From NCBI GenBank assembly GCA_913060695.1, contig CAJXUA010000005.1, positions 1 through 64,000 on the forward strand: a stretch of 64,000 nucleotides of DNA, read 5' to 3'. Below are positions 47,978 through 57,542 of this stretch, piece after piece. Numbering within the stretch: position 1 is the first letter of the stretch; each line of letters begins with the position of its first letter. This DNA comes from an uncultured Gammaproteobacteria bacterium (GTDB taxonomy: Bacteria > Pseudomonadota > Gammaproteobacteria > Pseudomonadales > Pseudohongiellaceae). Below the pieces are notes generated by a model. The model was not told where the DNA came from. It saw nothing but the letters and a program-made list of their open reading frames with translations, and made no database searches. The position numbers and the translations under genes were made by a program.

Positions 47978-50866
47978 ATGAAGTTTAGCAGTCCATTTCC
48001 ACAGAAGAAGTTGCTTTGTGCAGCCATTTCCATTTCCTTGCTGCAAATCAGCGGCGCTGCACTTGCCCAAGCCCCTGAAGTTGAAGAAGTAGTTGTTACT
48101 GGCTCCTTTATTCGTCGTACAGAAGGTTTCCGTGCTGCATCTCCAATCACTCAGATCACTGCAGATGATCTTGCAGCTGAGGGTACACCTAACATGGGCG
48201 ACGTGGTCGCTAACCTGAGCTTCAACCAAGGTTCATCGGTTACTCAGAACTCTTTGACTGGCGCATCTAGCACAGCTACTGGCGTCAACCTGCGTGGCCT
48301 TGGCGAGGGTGCTACTCTGACTCTAGTCGATGGCATGCGTACTATCAGCAATAACGTCAACACTTTCCTGCCACAGATCGCGATTCAGCGTCTTGACATC
48401 GTGACAGACGGTGCCGCAGCCCTATACGGCTCGCAAGCGGTAGCTGGTGTTGTAAACTTCGTGCCGCGTACTTCTTACGATGGCGTGAAGGTAGAGCTTT
48501 ATCAGCAGGGCGATAGCCGTGGTGATTACAAAGACACTACTATCAGCTTCTTGGCTGGTACTGAGTGGAACGGCATCAACATCGTTGCTGCGGCAGATTG
48601 GCGTACTAACGGTCGCCTGAAGATGATCGATCGTCCTGACCAGATGAATGCTGGTTTGACTTCGTCTTCTACTCCAAATCCAGGTCGTTACCTCGTGCCA
48701 AGACGCGATGCAGCAGGCAACTTGACGGGCACAACTGCGCTTAAGTCAGATCCTAACTGTGGCGGTACGCGCGAAGATCCAACGCAAGTTGGCAACAACC
48801 CAAATGGCTTCACTTTCGGTGGCCAGTGCTGGTATGACTTCGGTGAATTCTGGGACTACCGTGTAAAGCAAGACACTGGTACAGCATTCCTTAACCTGTC
48901 TTATGACGTAAGCCCAGACTTGAGCATCAGTGCTCAGACTAGCTACTTCTCACGTCGTAACTACAACCGTGGCTCGCCTTCTAACCCAGGTGGTCGCGTA
49001 AGTGAATTGCCAGGTATTCGCGGTGAATTGCCAGGCAACCCATTCCGCGCAGTAACTTCAACTGGCGCTCCATTGTTCGCAGCAGATGCAAACGGTGACG
49101 GCGTGCCTGATCGCAACAGCAATGGTCAAGTGATCCTTGATCCTGCCGGTATCGCGTTCAACGAAGACGTGACTTTTGGCGCATGGCGTCCATGGGGTAA
49201 GCACGGTACATTGCCTTCACAGTTGGGTGCTGACGGCGCTACTGTAGGTGATGCGTATATCCGCGGTGTGCGTCAAGCATTCAAGGCAGACTTCGCAGTC
49301 CCTTACCTGAACGACTGGCGCGGTAATGCGACCTACACCTTCTCTTATCAGCAGGATAAGAGCTTGGCGAACAACTTCAGCATGGCTGCACTGACACAAG
49401 GCTTGAACTGTGACGTGGTCAATGACCGTGAAGCATGTTTCAACCCCTTCGTTTCTGCTGACGGTTCTAACCTGAACACTCAGGCAGTTGCTGATTCTAC
49501 TTATGTGCAGAATCGCACTAACAATGAAGACAAATTGCAGACATTCGACCTAGTGTTGAACGGTGTAATCTCTCCAGGCGGCTTCGAATTACCAGGCGGC
49601 ACTATCGGTGCAGCATTTGGTTACCAGCGTCGTGAAGATCGTTTCAGCAACGTGCCTTCATTGCACAGCTTGACTGGTGACGTGTTCATCGGTGCACAAC
49701 TGTTCCCGAACAGCGATGGTCGTTCTGTAGATGCATACTTCGCAGAGCTTTCATTGCCACTTCTAGACAACCTAGAGCTGAGCTTGGCACTTCGTGACGA
49801 GGCTTACTCTACTGGTCAGAGCTCTACCGATCCTAAGTACGGCATCGTGTACACGCCAATCGACCGTCTGACTCTGCGTGCAAGCGCGGGCTCTTCATTC
49901 GTTGCGCCTTCATTGTCGCAGTTGAACGATCCAGAGTCCTGTGGCCTGACTAACGTTGCTGACCCGTTCACTACATTCGCAGCTTTCACGGCGAACTGTT
50001 CGAGCGGTAACCCGCTTCTAGTTCCTGAGTCTGCTGATACATTGAGCGTTGGCTTCGAGCTAGACTTGATCGAAGGCATGGTAGTGTCCGTTGACTATAG
50101 TGAGACTGACTTCACCGATCGAATCATCGCTTCTACAACTAACGATGTATTGAGCGCTGACTTCTTCAACTTCAAGCAAGCGACTGGTTTTGCCGGTCCT
50201 GGCATGCCTACGTTGGCACAAGTTGCTGCATGGAATGCTGATCCACGTTCGGACAAGCGCATCGTGCGTGACCCGAACAACATGGCGCAGATCGATCGCA
50301 TCTACTCAGGCGACTCAAATGCGTCAAGCATGCTTGTGAAAGCCTATGACTTGAATTGGTCTTACCGCTTCTCTGTTGGCGACATCGGCATGTTCAATGT
50401 TGGTTTGAACGCGACTTATGTCGACTCTTACCAGTACCAGCTATCGGTTGACCGTCCTGTAGTAGAAGGCAAGGGCCTGCAGAACGACAACACTGGTGCG
50501 GTACCCCCAATGCCAGAGTGGAAAGGCAATCTGAACATGGGTTGGTTGATGGGCCAGCACAGTGCAAACGTCACTGTACGCTACATTGACGACATGGTAT
50601 TCGATGCAAACCCATTCTCCTTCCAGCGTCTGTTGCCTTTCAGCAACTACCGCGCTACTTCTGAGTTGCACGCTTCTACAATCGTAGATGCGTCATACAA
50701 CTTCAGCCAGTTGGAAGCTTTGGGTGGCGAGTTCGCGTTCACTGTTGGTGCACGTAACTTGTTCGACCGCTTGCCACAGAAAGTGCCAATGCTAGGTGGT
50801 ATGGAATCAACTCTATATGACCCAACAGGCCGCATGGTCTACGCACGTGTTACTTACGAAATGTAA
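47978..50866 (+). CDS. TonB-dependent outer-membrane receptor, tandem copy 1
   Basis: 962 residues. A signal peptide (about 1-30, ending ALAQ) is followed by the TonB-box-like VEEVVVTGSFIRR and a plug with DGAAALYGSQAVAGVVNFVPR. A large barrel ends in MVYARVTYEM, a variant without the usual terminal aromatic residue. Insertions with DANGDGVPDRN look like a calcium-binding DxNxDG loop. The ligand is unknown. Copy 2, 3680 bp downstream, is the same length and mostly identical. Codon use is strongly biased (CGT, GGT, AAC, TTC), suggesting high expression. Translation is probably controlled by the structured leader. Confidence 0.93.
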   Translation: MKFSSPFPQKKLLCAAISISLLQISGAALAQAPEVEEVVVTGSFIRRTEGFRAASPITQITADDLAAEGTPNMGDVVANLSFNQGSSVTQNSLTGASSTATGVNLRGLGEGATLTLVDGMRTISNNVNTFLPQIAIQRLDIVTDGAAALYGSQAVAGVVNFVPRTSYDGVKVELYQQGDSRGDYKDTTISFLAGTEWNGINIVAAADWRTNGRLKMIDRPDQMNAGLTSSSTPNPGRYLVPRRDAAGNLTGTTALKSDPNCGGTREDPTQVGNNPNGFTFGGQCWYDFGEFWDYRVKQDTGTAFLNLSYDVSPDLSISAQTSYFSRRNYNRGSPSNPGGRVSELPGIRGELPGNPFRAVTSTGAPLFAADANGDGVPDRNSNGQVILDPAGIAFNEDVTFGAWRPWGKHGTLPSQLGADGATVGDAYIRGVRQAFKADFAVPYLNDWRGNATYTFSYQQDKSLANNFSMAALTQGLNCDVVNDREACFNPFVSADGSNLNTQAVADSTYVQNRTNNEDKLQTFDLVLNGVISPGGFELPGGTIGAAFGYQRREDRFSNVPSLHSLTGDVFIGAQLFPNSDGRSVDAYFAELSLPLLDNLELSLALRDEAYSTGQSSTDPKYGIVYTPIDRLTLRASAGSSFVAPSLSQLNDPESCGLTNVADPFTTFAAFTANCSSGNPLLVPESADTLSVGFELDLIEGMVVSVDYSETDFTDRIIASTTNDVLSADFFNFKQATGFAGPGMPTLAQVAAWNADPRSDKRIVRDPNNMAQIDRIYSGDSNASSMLVKAYDLNWSYRFSVGDIGMFNVGLNATYVDSYQYQLSVDRPVVEGKGLQNDNTGAVPPMPEWKGNLNMGWLMGQHSANVTVRYIDDMVFDANPFSFQRLLPFSNYRATSELHASTIVDASYNFSQLEALGGEFAFTVGARNLFDRLPQKVPMLGGMESTLYDPTGRMVYARVTYEM

Positions 50867-50877
50867 GTGAAAGACAC

Positions 50878-50948
50878 TTGCTCGCAGTAAATGCGAGCAA
50901 CGTTAATAGAGTCGGGGTGCTATCGAAAGATGGTGCCCCGATTTTTTT
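50878..50948 (+). terminator. Hairpin plus intrinsic terminator after TonB receptor copy 1
   Basis: A first perfect hairpin TTGCTCGCA/TGCGAGCAA (50878-50900) is followed by the terminator proper. There TCGGGGTGC...GTGCCCCGA (50912-50941) has a GAAA loop and several G-T pairs and runs into seven T (50942-50948). It separates the two tandem receptors into distinct transcripts. Confidence 0.9.
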
Positions 50949-51383
50949 CTACCTCTAAAAGCTTTGTCGATATTCTCAAAAACTTCTTTCGAGCCTGTCT
51001 ATCGACCGAGAAACTCCATACGGAATGCTTTGTCACTTTGGCTTGTTATCTCTTCAGTTCATCTCAAACCCTATCCATTGAGAAATACATACGAGTGCGA
51101 ATTTTCCTAATTCCATTGTGCTAATAAAGACATACGACTCTCTGCTTTGTGAGCGCGGGAAATGCGACTTGACCCTGTTTAATTGTGACAGAGTGTTTCA
51201 GGGCTGGGTGCGAGGCTAGAAAATGCGGCGTCTTAGCGGTAGCTAAAGTTAAGTTGTGTAATGTCCTTTCATAAAAAAGTCTAGGGTTTCTAATTCAAAT
51301 TAGCGGTCCGTGCTTGTCAGCGTTGCTCGATAGTACTTAGATATCAAAGCAATATTGCTCTCTATTACACTCCGTATTATACC
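50949..51383. other. Intergenic region between tandem TonB receptor units
   Basis: A 77-aa plus-strand ORF (50891-51124) overlaps the terminator and has no family features, so I reject it. The rest is AT-rich and shows no obvious similarity to the region before copy 1 until the -35 box at 51384. Nothing else is supported. Confidence 0.5.
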
Positions 51384-51411
51384 TTTACAAAAAGATACCC
51401 AATGATATATT
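51384..51411 (+). promoter_or_regulatory. Sigma70-type promoter of the second TonB receptor gene
   Basis: TTTACA (51384-51389), 16-bp spacer, TATATT (51406-51411): identical hexamers and spacing to the promoter of copy 1. The distance from the end of the -10 to the ATG is also identical (247 nt) in both copies. Confidence 0.8.
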
Positions 51412-51417
51412 CCACGC

Positions 51418-51657
51418 TCGAAATGTGACACCTGCGAGGTGGCACCATTTCGAGGGAGAGTTAAAAGTCGGCTTTGAAAGATAGGTGAGTCTCACAACTT
51501 ACGCGTCTGGAGTCGCATAGGTCTTAACCCCTAGTAGTTGCGAAGTTTTACAGACAGCCTTTTTTCAAAGCTAAACGACCACCCGGCACCGCGGCAGCAT
51601 TTAGAAGCAGCGGAGCAGTAGGTCGGGAGGCCACAATAAAAATTAAGAGGTCGCAAT
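51418..51657 (+). promoter_or_regulatory. Structured 5' leader RNA, copy 2 (riboswitch-like)
   Basis: Same length and order as copy 1. P0 here is AAATG/CATTT with inner CACCT/AGGTG (51421-51450), a different sequence in the same place. P1 is GTCG plus GCTTTGAAA (51467-51479) with TTTCAAAGC, a TAAA bulge and CGAC (51563-51579). P2 is GTCTG (51505-51509) with CAGAC (51551-51555), enclosing TAGG/CCTA. P3 is CCACCCG (51579-51585) with CGGGAGG (51624-51630), enclosing CCGC/GCGG. Three P1 base pairs differ from copy 1 by changes on both sides (A-U to G-C, U-A to C-G, A-U to U-A). CGACC (51576-51580) can alternatively pair with GGTCG (51649-51653) at the ribosome site. Confidence 0.7.
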
Positions 51658-54546
51658 ATGAAGTTCAATAGTCCATTCCCACAGAAAAAGCTGTTATGCG
51701 CAGCTATTTCTTTTTCATTGCTACAAGTCAGCGGGTCTGTGCTTGCGCAAGAGCCCGACGTTGAAGAGGTGGTTGTAACTGGCTCCTTCATTCGTCGTAC
51801 TGAAGGTTTCCGTGCAGCATCTCCAATCACGCAGATCACTGCGGAAGATCTTGCAGCAGAAGGGACACCGAATATAGGCGACGTGGTCGCTAACATGAGT
51901 TTCAATCAGGGTTCAACGGTTACTCAGAACTCCTTGACTGGTGCGTCCAGCACCGCTACTTCCATCAATCTACGTGGTCTAGGTTCAGGCGCTACTCTGA
52001 ACTTGGTGGATGGTATGCGTGTAATCGGCTCCAACGTTAACACCTTCCTGCCACAGATCGCGATTCAGCGTATGGATATCGTGACTGACGGCGCAGCAGC
52101 CCTATACGGTTCACAAGCGGTAGCCGGCGTCGTCAACTTCGTACCCCGTACTGCATACGATGGCGTAAAAATAGAGCTCTATCAGCAAGGCGATAGTCGT
52201 GGTGATTATAAAGACACGACCCTAAGCTTCTTAGGTGGCACAGAGTGGAATGGCATTAACATCGTTGGCGCTGCTGAGTGGCGTACTAACGGTCGTCTGA
52301 AGATGATCGATCGTCCTGATCAGATGAACGCGGGTCTGACGTCCTCTTCTACACCAAACCCCGGTCGCTACCTCGTGCCAACGCGCGACGCGGCGGGCAA
52401 TCTAACTGGCAAGACTACCACTAAGTCCGATCCAAACTGTGGTGGGGTGCGTCAAGATCCTTCTAAGCCGGGTAACAACCCGAATGGTTTCACTTTCGGT
52501 GGTCAGTGCTGGTATGACTTCGGTGAGTTCTGGGACTATCGAGTTGCGCAAGACACGGGCACTGGTTTCTTGAGTTTTTCCTATGACGTGAGCCCAGATC
52601 TGAGCCTAAGCGCGCAGACTAACTATTTCTCGCGTCGTAGCGAAAACCGCGGTTCCCCATCGAACCCAGGTGGTCGCGTAGGTGAGCTACCAACGATTCG
52701 TGGTGAATTGCCTGGCAACCCATTCCGTGCCGTAACATCGACTGGCGCGCCACTATTCGCGCAAGACGCGAATGGTGATGGCCTTCCAGATCGTAACGGC
52801 AGTGGCCAGGTGATCCTAGATCCTAACGGTATCGCGTTCAACGAAGACGTTAGGTTTGGCGCTTGGCGTCCATGGGGCAAGCACGGTACTTTGCCTTCAC
52901 AGTTGGGTGGCGAAGGCGCAGGACATGCCGACGATTATTTACGCGGGGTGCGTCAGGCATTCAAGGCTGACTTCGCGGTGCCTTACCTGAACGACTGGCG
53001 TGGTAATGCGACTTACACCTTCTCCTATCAGCAGGATAAGGGCCGGGCGAACAATATGAGCCTAGGTGCATTGCAACAAGGCTTGAACTGCGACGTAATC
53101 AATGATCGTGAGGCATGTTTCAACCCCTTCGTTTCGACTGACCCATCCACGTTGAACACACAGGCAGTTGCAGACTCTACTTATGTGATCAATCGCGTTA
53201 ACAACGAAGACAAATTGCAGACTTTCGACCTGGTATTTAACGGTGAGATCGCGCCTGGTGGCTTCGAATTGCCGGGCGGCACTATCGGTGCCGCACTTGG
53301 TTATCAGCGTCGTGAAGACCGTTTCAGTGACATGCCTTCTTTGCACAGCTTAACTGGTGATGTGTTCATCGGTACGCAGTTGTTCCCGAACACCGATGGC
53401 CGCACTGTGGATGCCTATTTCATGGAAGCGTCATTGCCACTCCTAGACAACCTAGAGCTGCAATTGGCAATCCGTGACGAGTCTTACTCTACCGGTCAGA
53501 GCTCTACCGATCCTAAGTACGGTATCGTGTACACCCCAATGGATCGTCTGACACTGCGCGCGAGCGCGGGCTCTTCGTTCATTGCTCCTTCATTGAACCA
53601 ATTGAACGCTCCTGAGTCCTGTGGTCTGACTAACGTAGCTGACCCATTCACTACATTTGCTGCTTTCACAGCGAACTGTTCACGCGGTAACGCTGCGCTA
53701 GTGCCTGAGTCTGCGGATACGTTGAGTGTCGGTTTCGAGCTTGACCTGATCGAAGGCATGCGCCTGTCTGTTGACTATAGTGAGACTGATTTTACCGATC
53801 GTATCGTGTCCTCGACTACGAACGACGTATTGACAGCTGACTTCTTCAACTTTAAGCAAGCTACTGGCTTCGCAGGACCTGGTAAGCCCACTCTGGCGCA
53901 GGTAGCTGCCTGGAATGCGGATCCACGTTCGGACAAGCGCATTGTGCGAGATCCGAGCAACATGGCGCAGATCGATCGAATCTTCTCCGGTTCTACGAAT
54001 GCGTCTAGCATGTTGGTGCAGGCCTATGACATTAGCTGGAGCTACCGCTTCGCAGTTGGCGACCTTGGTAATTTCAATCTAGGCGTGTCTGCGACTTATG
54101 TAGATTCCTACCAGTACCAACTGTCAGCTGATCGTCCTGTCGTAGAAGCGAAGGGCGTGCAAAATGATAATACTGGTGCGGTGCCTCCAATGCCTGAGTG
54201 GAAAGCGAACCTGAGTGTAGGTTGGTTGAGAGGGCAACACAGCGCGAATATGACTGTTCGTTATATCGACGACATTATTTTCGATGCGAACCCCTTCTCC
54301 TTCCAAGCGGCGTTGCCCTTCAGCAACTATCGTACTGTTACTGAGCTGCATGCCTCTACTATCGTAGATGCAGCGTATAACTTCAGTCAGTTGGAAGCGT
54401 TGGGCGGCGAGTTTGCGTTCACCTTAGGTGCGCGCAATCTGTTCGACCGCTTGCCACAGAAAGTGCCAATGCTAGGTGGCATGGAATCTGTTCTATATGA
54501 CCCAACAGGCCGCATGGTCTATGCACGCATCACTTACGAAATGTAA
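51658..54546 (+). CDS. TonB-dependent outer-membrane receptor, tandem copy 2
   Basis: 962 residues, the same length as copy 1 and alignable without visible gaps. It has the signal peptide (ending VLAQ), VEEVVVTGSFIRR, plug signature DGAAALYGSQAVAGVVNFVPR, the DANGDGLPDRN loop and the end MVYARITYEM. Differences are scattered substitutions, mostly in barrel segments and loops (for example EGAGHADDYLRG against DGATVGDAYIRG), as expected after an old duplication with selection on both copies. Different loops may mean different ligands. It has its own promoter, leader and terminator. Confidence 0.93.
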   Translation: MKFNSPFPQKKLLCAAISFSLLQVSGSVLAQEPDVEEVVVTGSFIRRTEGFRAASPITQITAEDLAAEGTPNIGDVVANMSFNQGSTVTQNSLTGASSTATSINLRGLGSGATLNLVDGMRVIGSNVNTFLPQIAIQRMDIVTDGAAALYGSQAVAGVVNFVPRTAYDGVKIELYQQGDSRGDYKDTTLSFLGGTEWNGINIVGAAEWRTNGRLKMIDRPDQMNAGLTSSSTPNPGRYLVPTRDAAGNLTGKTTTKSDPNCGGVRQDPSKPGNNPNGFTFGGQCWYDFGEFWDYRVAQDTGTGFLSFSYDVSPDLSLSAQTNYFSRRSENRGSPSNPGGRVGELPTIRGELPGNPFRAVTSTGAPLFAQDANGDGLPDRNGSGQVILDPNGIAFNEDVRFGAWRPWGKHGTLPSQLGGEGAGHADDYLRGVRQAFKADFAVPYLNDWRGNATYTFSYQQDKGRANNMSLGALQQGLNCDVINDREACFNPFVSTDPSTLNTQAVADSTYVINRVNNEDKLQTFDLVFNGEIAPGGFELPGGTIGAALGYQRREDRFSDMPSLHSLTGDVFIGTQLFPNTDGRTVDAYFMEASLPLLDNLELQLAIRDESYSTGQSSTDPKYGIVYTPMDRLTLRASAGSSFIAPSLNQLNAPESCGLTNVADPFTTFAAFTANCSRGNAALVPESADTLSVGFELDLIEGMRLSVDYSETDFTDRIVSSTTNDVLTADFFNFKQATGFAGPGKPTLAQVAAWNADPRSDKRIVRDPSNMAQIDRIFSGSTNASSMLVQAYDISWSYRFAVGDLGNFNLGVSATYVDSYQYQLSADRPVVEAKGVQNDNTGAVPPMPEWKANLSVGWLRGQHSANMTVRYIDDIIFDANPFSFQAALPFSNYRTVTELHASTIVDAAYNFSQLEALGGEFAFTLGARNLFDRLPQKVPMLGGMESVLYDPTGRMVYARITYEM

Positions 54547-54586
54547 GAACGATACGCGCATACCGGTTTAACCGGTGCACTACAGT

Positions 54587-54619
54587 AAAGGGTGTCTCCT
54601 TCGGGAGGCGCCCTTTTTT
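54587..54619 (+). terminator. Intrinsic terminator after TonB receptor copy 2
   Basis: GGGTGTCTCC pairs with GGAGGCGCCC (including G-U pairs) around a stable TTCG loop, flanked by AAA before and six T after. A 15-nt palindrome ACCGGTTTAACCGGT (54562-54576) lies between the stop codon and the terminator. Confidence 0.92.
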
Positions 54620-54743
54620 ATTGCCCTTCGAGAGGCTATAGCCCCCCCCCATAACATGGGGTAGTGCCGTGTGGCAGACCTGACTAAGATTCTCCAAACC
54701 CAGTGTGCTGGGTATCTTCGGACTACGCAGTGAGGGCTAGGGA

Positions 54744-55718
54744 ATGTTAAAGGTGATGTCAGTTTTGAGGAATGCGCTAGGGGCACTTGCGCTTCTTGTC
54801 TCAGTCAATGCTATGGCACAAGACCTGCCGGGTTCGGCCGTGAGTGATAGCGTGGTCAACCAAAGCGCAATTACATTGATTGGTCTCGCTCAACAACGCT
54901 ATCCAGAGCTTTTCACCGGCGCTACGAGCTGGCGGACTTTCGACGGTTTCTTTTACAAATACTATTCTGCAAGCGGCGTCTACGTGGGCATAAACGGGCC
55001 AGATTTATACTTACTTGGCGGACCATTTGGTAATACTGTGCAATATCAGGGTACGGTGGCCGATGCGTTAGTGGCGCTACAAGGAAATAACAATGGTAGC
55101 TCTGGCTCAGGTTCAACTAGTCAGCTATTTAAGAGCGTCACGTCTAACAATACACTAAGAGACTTGCTTAGCTACTTCAGCTCTATCACTCTCAGTTATG
55201 GAACAGTGACCTCCTTCGCCAGTCTGCAAGCTGCGGTAGCGCTAGAAGCTCAGGGTCAGGAGCAGGTAGATGGGGCTACGACCGATGTTGTTGCATTGAC
55301 TCTGACGGGCAATAATCTTTCCGCGCCAGTGTCCTATAAGATGTGGGTAAATGCTCAAGGCACGATTGTAAAGCTTCGCCAGAATGGCTATGACTTCGTA
55401 ATGCCAACCTCTAACGCAGTAGGGGCGGGTCTCGTGAGTGGAATGCTTATCGCACTGAAGGCTGCGGATGCTCCTTCGGTAAGGGCTGCACTGAACGACA
55501 CACTGCAAGATAGCGCCGCGGTTTCCCAGAAAACTCAAACTCGGACTATCTCCGGCTTGAATGTGCAGACCCTATCCCTGCAGATTGGGGATGGCGCAAG
55601 CACAACTGTCTTGCTTGAGGTGAGCGACTTCGGTTCTTTCTCCATGGCCACCAAGATGTCATCCACTCTGGGTGGCAGTACCACCAGCTTCGAGATTACT
55701 AGCGCTGCGTTGCGTTAA
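54744..55718 (+). CDS. Secreted protein of unknown function
   Basis: 324 residues with a signal peptide (cleavage after NAMAQ, about residue 25). Residues about 45-115 (AQQRYPELFTGATSWRTFDGFFYKYYSASGVYVGI...LYLLGGPFGN) form an aromatic-rich domain seen in many uncharacterised exported proteobacterial proteins. A Gly/Ser linker (NNGSSGSGSTS) leads to a beta-rich C-terminal half. No enzyme motif is visible. The start could also be the ATG at 54756. It is alone on the plus strand, and its last 20 bases overlap the 3' end of the convergent PepSY gene. Confidence 0.65.
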   Translation: MLKVMSVLRNALGALALLVSVNAMAQDLPGSAVSDSVVNQSAITLIGLAQQRYPELFTGATSWRTFDGFFYKYYSASGVYVGINGPDLYLLGGPFGNTVQYQGTVADALVALQGNNNGSSGSGSTSQLFKSVTSNNTLRDLLSYFSSITLSYGTVTSFASLQAAVALEAQGQEQVDGATTDVVALTLTGNNLSAPVSYKMWVNAQGTIVKLRQNGYDFVMPTSNAVGAGLVSGMLIALKAADAPSVRAALNDTLQDSAAVSQKTQTRTISGLNVQTLSLQIGDGASTTVLLEVSDFGSFSMATKMSSTLGGSTTSFEITSAALR

Positions 55719-56343
55719 GTGGGCGCGGCTTCGTCTGCTCCGCGGCATTTGCGCGTAGGAGCAGACGAACACCGGTCACGCTAATGACAATTAAGAGCAA
55801 TAAACCGAAGACCCCTAAGACCTTGTCTAAGAGTTTTATCCCTGTCCACTGCAGATAATGCACGCGATACATGCGGTCTATCCACTTTGTATCGATACCG
55901 CTCTGATAAAGGCTGAGGGTGTCCCATTGCAGGCTTATCGTAGCGCCAGTGCTGGTGCGAAAGGGGGAAGCATCGCTCTCGAGTAACCGCCCATAGCGCT
56001 CGGTCTTGAGTGCGATCGCGTCACTTATTAAGGTGCGACGCTGCTGCGTGTCGGCCTCGAAAGGGGCGAGCGTTATAGCATTAAGATTGTTCCAACCGGT
56101 CTCGCTGCGTACCAGAAGATGGGTCCCTATAATCGTGCGCAAGACTTTGTACTCTAGCCAGTTTTCTTTTGGCGTAATCGTCAGCACCTCGGTTAGCGGA
56201 TAGCTTCTTACGGGCAAGGCCTCATAGGCTGCGCCATAGCCGGGCTGAATAAGAAACACCAAGCCTGTCAGGCACCATGCTAATAAAGGTGTTAGAAGGG
56301 CGATGCCGGTCCAACGGTGTAAGCGGTAGTTGGAAAGAGTCAC
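55699..56343 (-). CDS. PepSY-associated transmembrane protein
   Basis: 214 residues. The N-terminal helix begins NYRLHRWTGIALLTPLLAWCLTGLVFLI and the C-terminal one is LLDKVLGVFGLLLLIVISVTGVRLLL, with a preceding RVHYLQWTGI. This two-helix layout with HRW/HYLQW motifs is that of PepSY-associated membrane proteins (PiuB/FoxB-like), which sit in the inner membrane and often reduce siderophore iron or handle heme. It lacks the extra helices of the longer reductases. The gene starts 2 nt after nhaA on the same strand, so the two are cotranscribed. Confidence 0.8.
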   Translation of the reverse strand: MTLSNYRLHRWTGIALLTPLLAWCLTGLVFLIQPGYGAAYEALPVRSYPLTEVLTITPKENWLEYKVLRTIIGTHLLVRSETGWNNLNAITLAPFEADTQQRRTLISDAIALKTERYGRLLESDASPFRTSTGATISLQWDTLSLYQSGIDTKWIDRMYRVHYLQWTGIKLLDKVLGVFGLLLLIVISVTGVRLLLRANAAEQTKPRPLNATQR

Positions 56344-56345
56344 GT

Positions 56346-57542
56346 CTAATTTTTCGCGTCTTTGTTAAGGCTGTAGCGCAGCAGTAAATAACCAAAGATT
56401 CCGGAAAGAAGCGAGCCGATGAGAATGCCTAGGCGCTCGTCGAAGATCATATCGATGCCTGTGCTCTCGAAGGCGAGCGAGCCAATGAAAAGACTCATAG
56501 TAAAGCCGATGCCGCATAAGATGCCGGTGCCATACATCGATACCCAGTTCATGCCCTCCGGCATATCCGTGAGCTTAAGCTTAATCGCGATCCAGCACAT
56601 GCCGAACACGCCGATCTGCTTGCCGACGAAAAGCCCTAAGGTAATCCCCAAGGGGACGCCGTGCATGACTTGCTCGACGCCGACGCCCGCAAGGCTTATG
56701 CCAGCGTTAGCGAAGGCAAAGACAGGCAGAATGACGAAGGCGACCAGCGAGTGCAGGTCGTGCTCCCATTCTTGCAATGGTCTAGCCTCAGGGTTGGCTT
56801 TATCACGCATGGGAATGAACAGGGCGAGGATAACGCCAGTTAGCGTGGCGTGAACACCCGATTTAAGCATCGCAACCCACATAACCACACCGATCGCGAG
56901 ATAGAAGGTGCGTGAGCTCACGCCATAGCGATTGAGCGCAAATAACAGCGGGATACACAGGCCCGCGATCAGTAATGAAAAGAAGGAAATCTGGGCAGTA
57001 TAGAAAGCTGCGATGATAATGATTGCGCCGATATCGTCGAAAATAGCGAGCGAGGTTAAGAAGATCTTTACGGAAATGGGGACGCGTGAGCCTAGCAAGG
57101 AGAGAATGCCGAGTGCGAAGGCAATATCGGTCGCAGCGGGAATAGCCCAGCCGGAAGTGGCGCTGTCATCGCCGCGATTAATAAATAGATAGATTGCTGC
57201 TGGGACCAACATGCCGCCAATCGCCCCAAAGCCTGGTAGCACGACCTTGCGCATATTTGACAGCTCGCCCTCCATGACCTCTCTTTTGAGCTCGAGCCCC
57301 ACTAAGAAGAAGAAAATGGCCATCAAGCCATCGTTGATCCAGAGCAGCAATGGCTTCGCGACGACAAGTTCGCCAACACTGACTTGGACCGGCGTGTCGA
57401 TGATGAGGGCATACCAGCTCGCCAGTGGGGAGTTAGCCAAGATCATAGCTAGTGCCGCTGCGAACATCAGTAGGATGCCGCTGGCCGATTCCATGCGAAA
57501 GAAGTTATTGATGCTGGTCTGAGCGGTCTGAATCATTAACAA
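56346..57542 (-). CDS. nhaA: Na+/H+ antiporter NhaA
   Basis: 398 residues, inner membrane, 12 helices, the usual length. The ion-binding Asp pair is in [18 protein letters not shown]; other NhaA blocks are [48 protein letters not shown] and [16 protein letters not shown]. It exchanges two H+ for one Na+ and is the main alkaline-pH and salt antiporter. With the two NhaB copies, it makes three sodium exporters in 27 kb. An AGGAG site precedes the start. PepSY follows in the same operon. Confidence 0.96.
   Translation of the reverse strand: MLMIQTAQTSINNFFRMESASGILLMFAAALAMILANSPLASWYALIIDTPVQVSVGELVVAKPLLLWINDGLMAIFFFLVGLELKREVMEGELSNMRKVVLPGFGAIGGMLVPAAIYLFINRGDDSATSGWAIPAATDIAFALGILSLLGSRVPISVKIFLTSLAIFDDIGAIIIIAAFYTAQISFFSLLIAGLCIPLLFALNRYGVSSRTFYLAIGVVMWVAMLKSGVHATLTGVILALFIPMRDKANPEARPLQEWEHDLHSLVAFVILPVFAFANAGISLAGVGVEQVMHGVPLGITLGLFVGKQIGVFGMCWIAIKLKLTDMPEGMNWVSMYGTGILCGIGFTMSLFIGSLAFESTGIDMIFDERLGILIGSLLSGIFGYLLLRYSLNKDAKN

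Larger units (their letters stand above)
47704..54546 (+). repeat. Tandem duplication of a 3163-bp promoter-leader-receptor unit
   Basis: Unit 1 (47704-50866) and unit 2 (51384-54546), from -35 hexamer to stop codon, are exactly the same length and start 3680 bp apart. Similarity appears to begin at the promoter and end at the stop codon. The spacer (terminator and 435 nt) is not shared. Confidence 0.85.

Noticed and set aside
50891-51124. 77-aa ORF after TonB receptor copy 1
   Set aside because: Starts inside the terminator region and shows no family features.
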